Of a stretch of DNA of 64,000 nucleotides, positions 44,089 to 54,400 are shown in pieces. The translations under genes and the position numbers were made by a program. Under the pieces are notes generated by a model. The model saw nothing but the letters and a program-made list of their open reading frames with translations. It did no database searches and was not told the origin of the DNA. Origin of the DNA: an uncultured Alphaproteobacteria bacterium. GTDB taxonomy: Bacteria; Pseudomonadota; Alphaproteobacteria; RF32; CAG-239. The stretch lies in assembly GCA_934229625.1 (NCBI GenBank), contig CAKQDU010000003.1, positions 1 through 64,000 on the forward strand. The letters run 5' to 3'. The number at the start of each line of letters is the position of its first letter. Positions within the stretch are counted from its first letter, which is position 1.

Positions 44089-44565
44089 TTAGCTGTCAAA
44101 GCCGCCTTTTTTTGCAATTAAAATATTTTTTAATAGTGTGTAGGTCTGAGAAGTTAAATTATGTTCCAACATCAATTTAGCTAATGAAGCATCGTCATAT
44201 GGTCTGTCGGTACACCAATAGTCAATTGTTCCGTCCTGGCAGAAATAAAGATATTTGTAAGTGTCAAAGTTCGCTTTTTCTAAGTTGTTTACGGAATTTT
44301 GAAAATTATCAAATTCATCTGCCAATAAAACAGTTTTAGCTATTTCAAAAATTTTATTTTTCAGACATTCTCTGAATTGTCTTTCGCGGGCAGCGTCGCT
44401 AATATTTCCAGCCAAAACATCGCTTTCGGTTGTTTGAGGTATTTGTTTGTTACAGTTGTTATAAATTGTTTCTGCTTCGGAATTAACTTCATCATATAGT
44501 TTATCTGCAAAAGCGGATGAGGAATATATACAGCATAGGCATAAAACAGCAAAAATTTTTTTCAT
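44089..44565 (-). CDS. Small exported protein of unknown function
   Basis: A 158-residue protein with a signal peptide (cut after AFA near residue 20). The mature part is acidic and helical with five cysteines (NNCNK, RECLK, FCQDG, WCTD), recalling the helical Cys-rich protein at 42450-42887 in size and style. Start has GGTCTCCAG-derived GGAG-type ribosome site within the duplicated segment. No family recognised. Confidence 0.65.
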   Translation of the reverse strand: MKKIFAVLCLCCIYSSSAFADKLYDEVNSEAETIYNNCNKQIPQTTESDVLAGNISDAARERQFRECLKNKIFEIAKTVLLADEFDNFQNSVNNLEKANFDTYKYLYFCQDGTIDYWCTDRPYDDASLAKLMLEHNLTSQTYTLLKNILIAKKGGFDS

Positions 44566-44571
44566 AGTTGG

Positions 44572-44712
44572 TCTCCAGATTTTTTTTATGAGTGTAGCAG
44601 GATTGATTGCAAAAGCAAGATATTTTTATAAAAAATTATAGTTTTGGTTGACTCGGCGGCAAAGCCGATATTGTGGTGATTTTGGAGATATGCAGTATTT
44701 TGTATCAGTATA
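44572..44712. repeat. 141-bp direct repeat, copy 2
   Basis: Second copy of the segment at 43722-43862, in the same orientation and in the same place relative to a minus-strand signal-peptide gene. This indicates duplication of a gene-plus-promoter unit followed by divergence of the coding parts, or recruitment of the same upstream region by two genes. The following 44713-44842 is intergenic. Confidence 0.9.
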
Positions 44713-44842
44713 ATTATATCGCAAACCAGTAAGTAATGTTTTGCTTAACTATTGATGTGGATAGGTGTCGTTATTTTGTTATCAAAGCGGTTAAAGTGTA
44801 TTATAGAGCAAAGTGACAGTAGATTTTATTTATGAGGTACTT

Positions 44843-46513
44843 ATGAAAGAAATTTTTGGTGCAATTGCGGCTTTTGGGGCTAAATTCAGATATAATGCGC
44901 TTATGGGAATGTTTTTTGCCGCGCTTGTCGTATTGCCGGACTATTTATTTATGGCATTTTTGCCGAATATCACCTATTTGACCGATTTTGTTTTTTTGTT
45001 TGTTATGTTTGTTTTCGGATTTTTTCTTTCATTGTCCGGAATTGCAACTTATGCAATCTGCTGTTTTCTATTTATGTTTATGCAGATTGTTCAGTTGGGG
45101 CATATAGCTTATTTCTCGCGCCCGATAAATCCTTTGGATATAGGTAAGGTTTTTGGCGAATTTGAAGATATTTATTCTGCCGGTATGTCTGATTGGGATG
45201 ATTTTTGGTTTGTTCCGGTTGCTGCAGTGCTGCCTTTTTTGATTTTGTTATGTCTGGAGGTTAAATGGCGCAAAAAACTGCGTTTTTCATTTGTCGGAAT
45301 TTTGGCGGTTATTATTTTTTTGGGGGTGAAACCTGAACGGGCAACTCGCCGCGGCTTACATTCTTTTTTGCCGCCGGAAACTCGTTATTCCATCCATAAC
45401 TCCATAAATTCATTTTCGTTTTATCTGGTGCGCGGAGCCGATAGTAAAAGTATTCATGATATAGTGCCGTATGATTTTTATTTGCCGTATAAAATGGAAA
45501 AATTGCCGGAATCCTCTCAACTTGTGGTTTTGATTATGGGAGAAAGCACAAATGCGGATAAAATGCATTTGTTTAATCCAAAAACATCGCAAACAACACC
45601 ACAGCTGGATAAGTTGAAAAATGAAAGCAATTTTGCTTATACCACGGCAATTTCCGGCGCTGTTTCAACACATTCGTCGTTGCCGATTTTCTTTAATATG
45701 ATGAAGGAACCCGGAAATGTTAAAAAGTTGGAAAAAGAAGATACCAATTTGTTTAAAATGGCAAAAGAAAATGGTTTCAGAACTTATTTTTATTCGGCTT
45801 ATGATATGAAGCAAACAAATCTGATTGGCGTGCGGTATATTGATGAAATAATAACATCCGAGAAAAGTCCTCGTAAATTCAGACGCGAAAAAGAAGATTT
45901 GTTGGTTAAAATGTTTGAAAAATTGGACTTGAAAAACGGTAAAAATTTTGTGGTGCTGAATTTTAAAAGTGTGCATTCTCCTTATGAAGAAAACTATGCC
46001 CACCATCCTGAATTTGATGTTTTTAAGCCAAAAGATGATAGCCGATTTGCTGAAGAAAATGCCGCTTATGAAAATGCTGTTTTGTATATAGACAGTATAT
46101 TGGGACGTCTTTTAACGGAATTTAAACGTTTAAATGTGAACAATTCGCAGTTTATTTTTACTTCTGACCACGGAGAAATGCTGGGATTGCCTGATGGACG
46201 CTACGGTCATAATCAATTGGTGATGGAAGATATGCGAGTTCCGTTTTTGATATATAATATAGGCGGAAAAATGCCCGTGTTGCCCGGCGGTGTTATATCT
46301 CATTATGAAATCTCTGAAATGGTTGCCGAATTTTTGGGATATAAGGTCAGCAATCCTAATTATGAAAATGACGTATTTTTTGTGCATGGAAATAATTTGT
46401 TTGAAGATTATCAATTTATTGAATATGAACGCCATAACGGAGAAATTCGCGAAATTCTGAGAGATGAAGTCGAGGATTTTGTGAAAAAAACAAATAAGGA
46501 ATTTGATAAATGA
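44843..46513 (+). CDS. Phosphoethanolamine transferase (EptA/CptA-like, sulfatase fold)
   Basis: About 556 residues. Five N-terminal membrane helices (to ~residue 175) precede a periplasmic alkaline-phosphatase-fold domain. The nucleophile Thr lies in MGESTNADKMHLFNP near residue 240. SGAVSTHSSLP, NFKSVHSPYEE, TSDHGEMLG (metal-binding Asp-His) and GHNQLV complete the site. The family transfers phosphoethanolamine from PE to lipid A, LPS core or glycans, lowering surface charge. The psd gene 800 bp away makes the donor lipid. ATG 44843 is chosen (GAGG upstream); the frame is open from 44813. Confidence 0.88.
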   Translation: MKEIFGAIAAFGAKFRYNALMGMFFAALVVLPDYLFMAFLPNITYLTDFVFLFVMFVFGFFLSLSGIATYAICCFLFMFMQIVQLGHIAYFSRPINPLDIGKVFGEFEDIYSAGMSDWDDFWFVPVAAVLPFLILLCLEVKWRKKLRFSFVGILAVIIFLGVKPERATRRGLHSFLPPETRYSIHNSINSFSFYLVRGADSKSIHDIVPYDFYLPYKMEKLPESSQLVVLIMGESTNADKMHLFNPKTSQTTPQLDKLKNESNFAYTTAISGAVSTHSSLPIFFNMMKEPGNVKKLEKEDTNLFKMAKENGFRTYFYSAYDMKQTNLIGVRYIDEIITSEKSPRKFRREKEDLLVKMFEKLDLKNGKNFVVLNFKSVHSPYEENYAHHPEFDVFKPKDDSRFAEENAAYENAVLYIDSILGRLLTEFKRLNVNNSQFIFTSDHGEMLGLPDGRYGHNQLVMEDMRVPFLIYNIGGKMPVLPGGVISHYEISEMVAEFLGYKVSNPNYENDVFFVHGNNLFEDYQFIEYERHNGEIREILRDEVEDFVKKTNKEFDK

Positions 46514-47220
46514 TTACTCAATTTTCAAGAACAGAAATGTTGATTGGCAGCGAAGGGGTTAACAAACTTAAAAAGTTTAGAGTTGCGGTGTTTGGTTTGG
46601 GCGGAGTCGGCGGCTATGTGGCAGAAGCTTTGGCCAGAGCCGGTTTAGGTGCTTTGGATTTGATAGATAGCGATACTGTCAGCCTGAGTAATATAAATAG
46701 GCAGATTTTGGCCTTGCACTCTACTGTTGGCATGTTGAAAACCGAGGCGGCAAAACAACGACTTTTAGATATAAATCCTAACCTGCAAATTGTTTGTCAT
46801 AATTGTTTCTATTTGCCCGAAACGGCCGATAGCTTTGATTTTTATAAATATGATTATGTCGCAGATGCAATAGATACGGTTGCCGGAAAAATTGCTTTGG
46901 TGCAGCGAGCCGCAGACGCCGGTACGCCGATTATTTGCGCTATGGGGGCCGGAAATAAAACAGATGCCGGTGCATTTAAGGTTGCGGATATAAGTAAAAC
47001 TTCGGTGTGTCCTTTAGCCAAAGTGATGCGTAAAGAATTGCGTAAACGCGGAATAAATCATTTTAAAACTGTGTATTCGGAAGAACCTGCCTTGACCCCG
47101 CTGGAGACGGCAGAAGACAGTAATAAGCGGCAAACTCCGGGAAGTATATCTTATGTTCCCGCTGTTGTCGGGTTGCTTATGGCCGGCGAGATTATTCGTG
47201 ATTTGTTGAAACAAAATTAA
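46510..47220 (+). CDS. tcdA: tRNA threonylcarbamoyladenosine dehydratase
   Basis: A 236-residue E1-like (ThiF/MoeB fold) enzyme that cyclises t6A37 to ct6A in tRNAs reading ANN codons, using ATP. ATP-binding GLGGVGGYVAEALARAGLG near residue 30, DSDTVSLSNINRQI, and YVADAIDTVAGK are diagnostic, as are GAGNKTDAGAFKVADISKT and the CPLAKVMRKELRKRGI segment typical of TcdA rather than MoeB. It overlaps the phosphoethanolamine transferase stop by four bases. Confidence 0.93.
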   Translation: MITQFSRTEMLIGSEGVNKLKKFRVAVFGLGGVGGYVAEALARAGLGALDLIDSDTVSLSNINRQILALHSTVGMLKTEAAKQRLLDINPNLQIVCHNCFYLPETADSFDFYKYDYVADAIDTVAGKIALVQRAADAGTPIICAMGAGNKTDAGAFKVADISKTSVCPLAKVMRKELRKRGINHFKTVYSEEPALTPLETAEDSNKRQTPGSISYVPAVVGLLMAGEIIRDLLKQN

Positions 47221-47260
47221 AAAGAAGCGGCTGGTTTATAAAGGAGACGTATTAGTTATT

Positions 47261-47310
47261 AGGTTGTTCTGCTACGGTGTAAACGTGTGTTGATAATAGC
47301 AGAACAACCT
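47261..47310. other. Strong inverted repeat between tcdA and psd
   Basis: AGGTTGTTCTGCTA and its perfect complement (14 bp) enclose 22 bases. It sits between the two convergent genes, where a terminator is expected, but neither strand has a following T run. It could stop transcription by a Rho-dependent or stem-only mechanism, protect 3' ends, or belong to a small RNA. Confidence 0.6.
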
Positions 47311-47335
47311 GTTATCGCATAGATAATAATTAGTT

Positions 47336-48184
47336 TTAGAGACGTTCGGCCATTTTCATGCCCATACGAGTAGGCTGACCGGCTTGTAAATCTTCATTGA
47401 ACTTTATTTTATCTTTTTCAAACAAACAAATTACCGTGCTTCCCATAAAAAATTTTCCAATTTCTGCGCCTTTGGGAAAAGTCAGCTCTCTATCTGTGTA
47501 TTCAAAAACTGTAATATCTTTGTTTTTGGTCGGAGCAACGGTTCCGGCCCAGGCGGTGGAAATGCTGCGGACAATAGTGGCGCCGACAAAGACAACGGCC
47601 ATGCGTCCGACAGGTGTGTTGAAATAGCAAACAACACGTTCATTGCGAGCAAAAAGTTCGGGAATATGTTTGGCATTAAACGGATTTACAGAAAATAAAT
47701 CACCCGGAACGTGAATCATTTTTTCTAAAACTCCGCTAAACGGGATGTGAACGCGATGATAGTCTTTGGGAGATAAATAGATAGTTATAAATTCTCCGTT
47801 TTGAAAAGCTTTGGCTTCGGCTGAATCGGCTAATAAAGCTTCTGTAGTGTAATAGTGATTTTTGGCTTGGAATAAAAATTTATTTTCTATTTTTCCAAAT
47901 TGGCTGATTTTGCCGTCTACAGGATAAATAATGGCATCTTCATTAAGATTTATCGGTCTGGCATCCGGTAGAAGGGGACGTGAAAAAAAATCGTTAAAAG
48001 TTTTATAGTCTTCAATTCTGCCGGCAATTTCTTTGGTGTTTATTTTGTATTTTTTGATGAATTGTTCAATCATAAAAGTTGTTAAACCACCAAGTTTTGC
48101 TTTAGCCAAAAGACCAACCGCGCGAGTAAGTAAATGTTTAGGCAATAAGTATTGGCAATCGGCTTTGAGTTTTTGAGTATCCAT
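47336..48184 (-). CDS. psd: Phosphatidylserine decarboxylase proenzyme
   Basis: About 282 residues. It makes phosphatidylethanolamine on the inner membrane through a pyruvoyl cofactor formed by self-cleavage at the G-S-T motif (FFMGSTVICLF, near residue 250; usually LGST). Other conserved parts: FNDFFSRPLLPDARP, YPVDGKISQFG, LSPKDYHRVHIPFSG (catalytic His), GDLFSVNPF, and FVGATIVRSI. Classic proteobacterial type by length. ATG 48184 has GGAG upstream; the open frame extends to 48241 without a better start. Confidence 0.94.
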   Translation of the reverse strand: MDTQKLKADCQYLLPKHLLTRAVGLLAKAKLGGLTTFMIEQFIKKYKINTKEIAGRIEDYKTFNDFFSRPLLPDARPINLNEDAIIYPVDGKISQFGKIENKFLFQAKNHYYTTEALLADSAEAKAFQNGEFITIYLSPKDYHRVHIPFSGVLEKMIHVPGDLFSVNPFNAKHIPELFARNERVVCYFNTPVGRMAVVFVGATIVRSISTAWAGTVAPTKNKDITVFEYTDRELTFPKGAEIGKFFMGSTVICLFEKDKIKFNEDLQAGQPTRMGMKMAERL

Positions 48185-48329
48185 GATAATCTCCTTATAA
48201 TAATGTAAGCGTAGGCTAACTTTTTTATGTCTGATTGTCAATTATTATATGCAACAGAGCCAGTTTTTTTAATCTTTTATTTAAAACTTTGATATATGCT
48301 GAAAAAAAAGTTTAATGAAGGAATAACAC

Positions 48330-51300
48330 ATGATTAAGTTGAAATATTTTACATTGTTAGCGGTTGCCGGAGTTTTAAGCGGCTCTAATGCCGAAGCGCT
48401 GTATTTGAATCAGCCGAGATTTAACAGCGCATTGCGTGATGCTATTTGGAAAGCCGCACATGATAATAAACCTGAATTATTACAAAAATATTTGAACTTG
48501 GGTTATTCAATAGATATTACAGATGAGCGCGGAATGACCGCGTTGTGTCAGGCTAAAAGCGAAGGTGATGATACGGCATATGAAATGCTTTATAAATATG
48601 GAGCAGATGAAAACGCTCCTTGTATGAAACAGGCCGTGGATTTATACCATTCAAAACAGATGTATACGGCAATTCGTTATGGCGGATTAGCATTGCTTGC
48701 CGGCGGCGTGGCAGGCGCGTTTGCGATGGCGTCGGGAGGCGGCTCGGGAGGTTCCGACAACTCTGGTTCTGAGGGCGGTTCAACGGTATATATTCCTAAC
48801 AGCAACGGAACAATGTCAGATGATGTGAATTTTAATCCGATATTAAATGACTATAATAAGGTGACTACTTTTTCTACCGCAGATGAATGGAATAATAATG
48901 CGGAATTTAACGGTTCCAACTTTCAAAATTCGGTTAATTATTTAGGGGGTATCAACGCGGCGCAGGCTTTTGCAAAATATTATGGAAAAGACGCCGATGG
49001 CAAGTTTGCCTCTGATTTGGAAAAAGTTTCTGTGGGCATTGCCGATACGGGAGTATGGGGTAATCATCCGGAATTTAAAACTGATGGCGGATATAAAACA
49101 TCCGGAACCAACTGGGACGGCGGACCATGTTCAGAATCAAATCCGACATTATGCTGGCATGTGGCTGAGGGTGAAACAGTAAAATGCAATTTGTTGAGCT
49201 GCGCATTGGCGGTGTCTTTTAAGGATGAAAATGGCAATGATATTGCTGGAAAATCGGCAATTTCCTGTGATTTTGGCGCTAATGCGACATCTTGTTTTAA
49301 TAAATGGGCAGCAGCATATCCGTCTGACTATACCGGCTTAAACGGCGGTGACTATTACTATCCTAACTATGTAAGCAACACTCTCGGAAATACGGAAGAT
49401 TTACATGGTTCACATATCGCAGGTATTATAGGCGCCAATATTGATGGCAAAGGCAATATGGGCGTGGCTGGCGTAAACAGTAAAATTTATGCAGTTCGCT
49501 GGGATTTGAAATTAGATTTGCCATTAGTTGAGTTTCCGTCAGGCGATGGATATTCCGGTAATGATGTATGGCAAAAAATGGCGGCGCTTAATTTTAGTAT
49601 AGGCACGACGGCTTCAGCGTTGTCAAATGCCCTTACAAGCAAAACATCGTTGGAAGGACTAGATTCTCAGCTGTTTGAACAGCTGCTGGGCAATCAGTCA
49701 ACAAATTCTGCCGGTAAAACAGACGGTACTATTTTAGTCAAAGCTGCTGGCAATGATGGCTATTCTCAGCCGGATGCTTGGTCGGGAATCAAACTTAATG
49801 ACAAATATAAAAATCTGTTAATGACGGTAGTTGTGGCTGTTGATACGACTGTTGGAAACGACGGCACTATTTCGTATAAACTTTCTGAATATTCTAATCA
49901 ATGCGGCGCGGCTTCCGGTTATTGTCTGGCTGCTCCGGGAGGAAATTATGCCGCTGACGGAAGCTGGTATAAATATATCTGGAGTGTCGGCGAGACCGGA
50001 AATGATAAATATGAATATATAAATATGATGGGAACATCTATGGCTACTCCGGTTGTAACCGGCGCAATAGCCTTTCTTAAAGGCGCGTATAACTGGATGA
50101 GCGGCGAAGAAATTATTGACCTTATGATGAAAACCGCTAATAAAAACGCGGATGATTATTCAGAGGAAAAATACGGAGCAGGATTATTGGATTTGGGCAA
50201 GGCTGTTACAACCTATGTTTCGGATGACGGCAGCACATCTTCTTTCAGCGGTGCTTCGGTTTTGTCTGAAAGAATTAACATCAGCAGCACACATCTTAAT
50301 GTTCCGTCGGTTATGAAAAGCGCCATGCAAAAAGCATTGCCGAAAAGTGTCGCAATTTTTGATAAATATAACCGTCCGTTTGAATATCCGTCGGCTAATT
50401 TATTTTCTGTGACACATGGCGGTTATAAGGCCTTAAAAAATGATGTTTATCAAATTGCCAAACCGGTTAAGCTGTCTAAAATACAAAATGGCAATATGAG
50501 CTTTGCTTTTGCCGGAAGCGCCGCAAATTATGATGGTTCCGGCATGGGATTTATGAAAGCCGATTATAATGGCGGCCGATATAATTCCGGTTTTTATTTT
50601 AGTGAAAATACGCGCTATGAAAACGGAGGTTCTTTTGCTGAAACATCGGCAAATCCGTTTATGGCAATGCAAAATGCTTATGGCTTTTATAATGTCCTTA
50701 AATTTAACGAGCATATCGGACTGAAAACAGAAGCCGTTATTGGGCGCAACGCTTTATATGACGGAGAGAGCAGCTTCAGCGATAATTCGTTCAAAAAACA
50801 GGCGTATGTATTTAATTCCGAATTGCAGCTGCATAAAGGCGATAAATTCGGTTTCAGCCTGACAAACGGATTGCTTTATGAAGAAGCCGCAACATTGGGG
50901 TTGAATGGTAACGGAGCTTTTGGCGCTAAGGACAGCGGCACATATAACACCGGTGTTAAGGCTTCTTGGTATGTTACTCCGAAATTTACTTTGACCGGCA
51001 GCTATTATCGCGGATATACGCAAGGTCAATCGTTTGAATCCAATTTATTGAAAACATCCGATTTGGTAAGTGAAAGTTTTGCTTTTGATGCAAATTATAA
51101 AGTAAGCAAAAAAACAGAAATTGGATTTAATCTTTCATCTCCTTTGCGGGTTATTGACGGCACGTTGTCAGTAAACTTCCCAAGCGGACGCGATAGATAT
51201 TCGGATGAAGTATATTTTAATCGTTATCAGGCAGGTCTAAAGCCGGAGGCAAGGGAATATAAGTTTGCAATGTATGCAAGCCATAGTTTTAGTGATAAAC

Positions 51301-51401
51301 TCAGTATGCGTTCGGAGTTTGATGTCAGAGTAAATCCGGAACATCAGCGTCAGGCAAATGACTATCGTGCATTGTTTGGCTTAAACTGGAATTTCAACTA
51401 G
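48330..51401 (+). CDS. Subtilisin-family (S8) autotransporter with ankyrin-like N-terminus
   Basis: A 1023-residue surface protease. Signal peptide (1-22); an ankyrin-like segment (~33-95); a second hydrophobic stretch with a Gly/Ser-rich tail (~117-150); then the S8 domain with Asp239 (VGIADTGVW), His359 (DLHGSHIAG), oxyanion Asn474 (AAGND) and Ser570 (GTSMATP). A Cys-rich insert lies at ~265-325. From ~750 to the end alternating strands form a 12-strand-type autotransporter beta-barrel, finishing in aromatic LNWNFN. AAGGAAT precedes the ATG. The protease domain is expected outside the cell; its target is unknown. Confidence 0.92.
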   Translation: MIKLKYFTLLAVAGVLSGSNAEALYLNQPRFNSALRDAIWKAAHDNKPELLQKYLNLGYSIDITDERGMTALCQAKSEGDDTAYEMLYKYGADENAPCMKQAVDLYHSKQMYTAIRYGGLALLAGGVAGAFAMASGGGSGGSDNSGSEGGSTVYIPNSNGTMSDDVNFNPILNDYNKVTTFSTADEWNNNAEFNGSNFQNSVNYLGGINAAQAFAKYYGKDADGKFASDLEKVSVGIADTGVWGNHPEFKTDGGYKTSGTNWDGGPCSESNPTLCWHVAEGETVKCNLLSCALAVSFKDENGNDIAGKSAISCDFGANATSCFNKWAAAYPSDYTGLNGGDYYYPNYVSNTLGNTEDLHGSHIAGIIGANIDGKGNMGVAGVNSKIYAVRWDLKLDLPLVEFPSGDGYSGNDVWQKMAALNFSIGTTASALSNALTSKTSLEGLDSQLFEQLLGNQSTNSAGKTDGTILVKAAGNDGYSQPDAWSGIKLNDKYKNLLMTVVVAVDTTVGNDGTISYKLSEYSNQCGAASGYCLAAPGGNYAADGSWYKYIWSVGETGNDKYEYINMMGTSMATPVVTGAIAFLKGAYNWMSGEEIIDLMMKTANKNADDYSEEKYGAGLLDLGKAVTTYVSDDGSTSSFSGASVLSERINISSTHLNVPSVMKSAMQKALPKSVAIFDKYNRPFEYPSANLFSVTHGGYKALKNDVYQIAKPVKLSKIQNGNMSFAFAGSAANYDGSGMGFMKADYNGGRYNSGFYFSENTRYENGGSFAETSANPFMAMQNAYGFYNVLKFNEHIGLKTEAVIGRNALYDGESSFSDNSFKKQAYVFNSELQLHKGDKFGFSLTNGLLYEEAATLGLNGNGAFGAKDSGTYNTGVKASWYVTPKFTLTGSYYRGYTQGQSFESNLLKTSDLVSESFAFDANYKVSKKTEIGFNLSSPLRVIDGTLSVNFPSGRDRYSDEVYFNRYQAGLKPEAREYKFAMYASHSFSDKLSMRSEFDVRVNPEHQRQANDYRALFGLNWNFN

Positions 51402-51417
51402 ATAAAAGGTGAATTGC

Positions 51418-54400
51418 ATGACAAATAAAATTTGGCGGGAAAAACGATTTTTCCCGCTTTTGGCTACTCAGTTTCTAGGCGCGTTTAATGATAATCTTTT
51501 CAAAAACACGCTAATGGTTTTTGTGGCATATAAGCTGTCGGGCGATGCGCAAACGGTTAATATCTATGCTAATTTGGCTGCAGGAATTTTTATATTGCCG
51601 TATTTTTTGTTTTCGGCCTTTGCCGGTTTGCTTGCCGATAAGTTCAGCCGCTCGAAATTGACAATAATTTTGAAAATAAGTGAATTATTTATGATGTCGG
51701 TTTCAGCTGTAATCTTTATGTTTAATAGTCCGAATTTGTTGATATTTATGCTATTTTTAATGGGATTGCAGTCAACGTTTTTCGGACCGATAAAATATGC
51801 ATTGCTACCGCAGTTGCTGAAACCAAATGAATTGGTCGCCGGTAACGCGTATGTTGAGGCCGGAACTTATGTTTCTATTATTTTAGGTTCTGTTTTGGGG
51901 ACGATGCTGCCTGTGTGCGCAAGCGTGATTTTGTTGATTGCATGCGCCGCGCTCGGAGTTGTTTCTGCCTATAAAATACCTAAAACAACTGGAGTGCAGC
52001 CTGATTTGAAAATAGACTTTAATTTGTGGCGGCAGATAAAAGAAAATATAAGTCTTATCCGTTCGCACACAATTGTTTTCCGCACCATAATCGGAGCAAC
52101 GTGGTTTTGGGTTTTAGGTGTATTTTTTCTAACAGAATTGTTTCCGTTATGCAGTAAAGTTTTTAATACTGAAAAATCGGTTGTTACCATGTTCTTGGTG
52201 TTATTTTCCGTAGGTGTCGGGGTTGGTTCCGTTTTTTGCAATAAACTGCTGAAAGATGAAGTGAGTATCGTGTATGTGCCTATCAGCGCAGTTGGTTTAT
52301 GTTTATGCTCATTCGCGGTATATTTGCTTTCCGGCGGTTTTGAAACTCCGGCGGAGACCTTAGATTTAGCGGCATTTTTGAGTTTGCCGCGAGGAATATT
52401 ATTATGCGTTTTTTTATTTCTGTTTGCTTTTTGCGGAGGCATGTATGTCGTACCGTTGAATGCTTTAATGCAAAAAAAAGCACCAAAAAAATGCACCGCC
52501 TCGGTTATTGCCGGAAACAATATTGTCAATTCGCTTGGTATGGTCGGTATTTCAATTTTTGCGATGGTGTTGACGATGCTCGGTTTTAAAATTACGACAT
52601 TGTTTTTGTTTGTTGCCGTTATCAGCGTCGGCGTGGCCGTGTATATATGTATGCTTTTGCCGGATGCTTTAGTGCGTTCGCTGTTTCGTTCGTTACTAAA
52701 ATTGTTTTTCAGAGTAGACGTCTGCGGAGCGCAGAATTTGCAAAAAGCCGGAAGTAAGGCTTTGATTGTGGCTAATCATATTTCATTATTGGACGGAGTG
52801 TTGATAGCCGCATTTCTGCCGCGTAAAATAACTTTTGCCATAGATAGTGATTGGGGAAACAAATGGTATGTCAAACTGTTTGGCGGACTGGTCGATTTTT
52901 GTCCGCTGAATCCGGCGAATCCGCTGGCTATCAGAACTTTGATTGATGAAGTTAATAAAAACAAAACCGTGATGATTTTTCCGGAAGGGCGAATCAGCGT
53001 TACCGGCTCTTTGATGAAGGTTTATGAAGGGGCCGGAGTTATCGCGGCTAAAACCGGCGCAAAAATTGTGCCTTTACGCATTGACGGAGCGCAATATTCA
53101 AAATTTTCATATATCGGTCGTTTTGTAAAAACTCAGATGTTTCCAAAAATAAAAATGTTTGTGCTGCCTCCTTGCGAATTGAGTGTTCGACAAGATGTTT
53201 CTATGCGAGAAAAACGTCATGCCGCATCACTTAAGCTATATGACATCATGGCGTCTATGATGTATCAAACAACAGATGTGAATGTGTCATTATTTAACAG
53301 TTTGCTGCAGGCTGAGCGCTTATTCGGCGGAAAGCACAAAATTGCTCTGGACATGAATAAAAAAACTCTGAGCTATAATCAGTTTATTTTAAAAAGTTAT
53401 GTGTTGGGAGCAGCCTATAAAAAACTGTTGGCCGGTCAGGAAAAAGTCGGAATTTTATTGCCTAACAGTTTGGCAAACGCTGTTAGTTTTTTTGCGCTGC
53501 AATACGCGGCAAAAATTCCGGTAATGCTGAATTTTTCGCTTGGTGCAAAACAATTTGCGTCATGTGTTAAAACAACAAAATTAAAAACTGTTATAAGTTC
53601 TCGAAAATTTATAGAAGCCGGAAAACTTGAAAAATTGGAAGAAAATATAAAAAATATCGGAGCGGAAATTGTTTATTTGGAAGATTTTGCTTCACAGATT
53701 TCATGGCTGACAAAACTTAAAGGTTTCAAAAAATATCTGCGCCGCGAAGAAGTCAAAACTTTGGCAAACAAGCCGGCGGTTATTTTGTTTACTTCCGGTT
53801 CTGAAGGACTGCCGAAAGCTGTTTTGCTTTCACATCGCAATATTTTGGCAAATGTGCAGCAGCTGCGGCTGGCAATGCCGTTTAATTCTAAAGATGTATT
53901 TTTAAACGCGTTGCCGATGTTCCATTCTTTTGGGTTGACAGTCGGAACGGTTTTGCCGCTGTTGCACGGGGTGAAAGTTTGTTTGTATCCATCTCCTTTA
54001 CACTATCGAATTATTCCTGAATTGGCGTATGATTTACAGGCTACAGCGATTATTGGCACAGATGCGTTTTTGTACGGCTATGGGCGAATGGCCAGCGCAT
54101 ATGACTTTTTCCCGATACGATTTGCCGTAGCCGGAGGGGAAAAACTCAAAGAACGCACGAGCGAGCTATGGATGAAAAAATTCGGCGTGCGGATTTTTGA
54201 AGGCTATGGAACAACAGAACTGTCTCCGGTTATTTCTGTAAATACTCCGATGTATTATAAGGAGAATACGGTAGGGAGAATCCTGCCGGAAATTAAATAT
54301 AAACTGCAGAAAGTTGCTGGGGTAAAAGAAGGCGGAAAATTGTTGCTGCAAGCTGATAATCTGATGTTGGGATATATGAAAGCCGACAAGCCGGATATTT

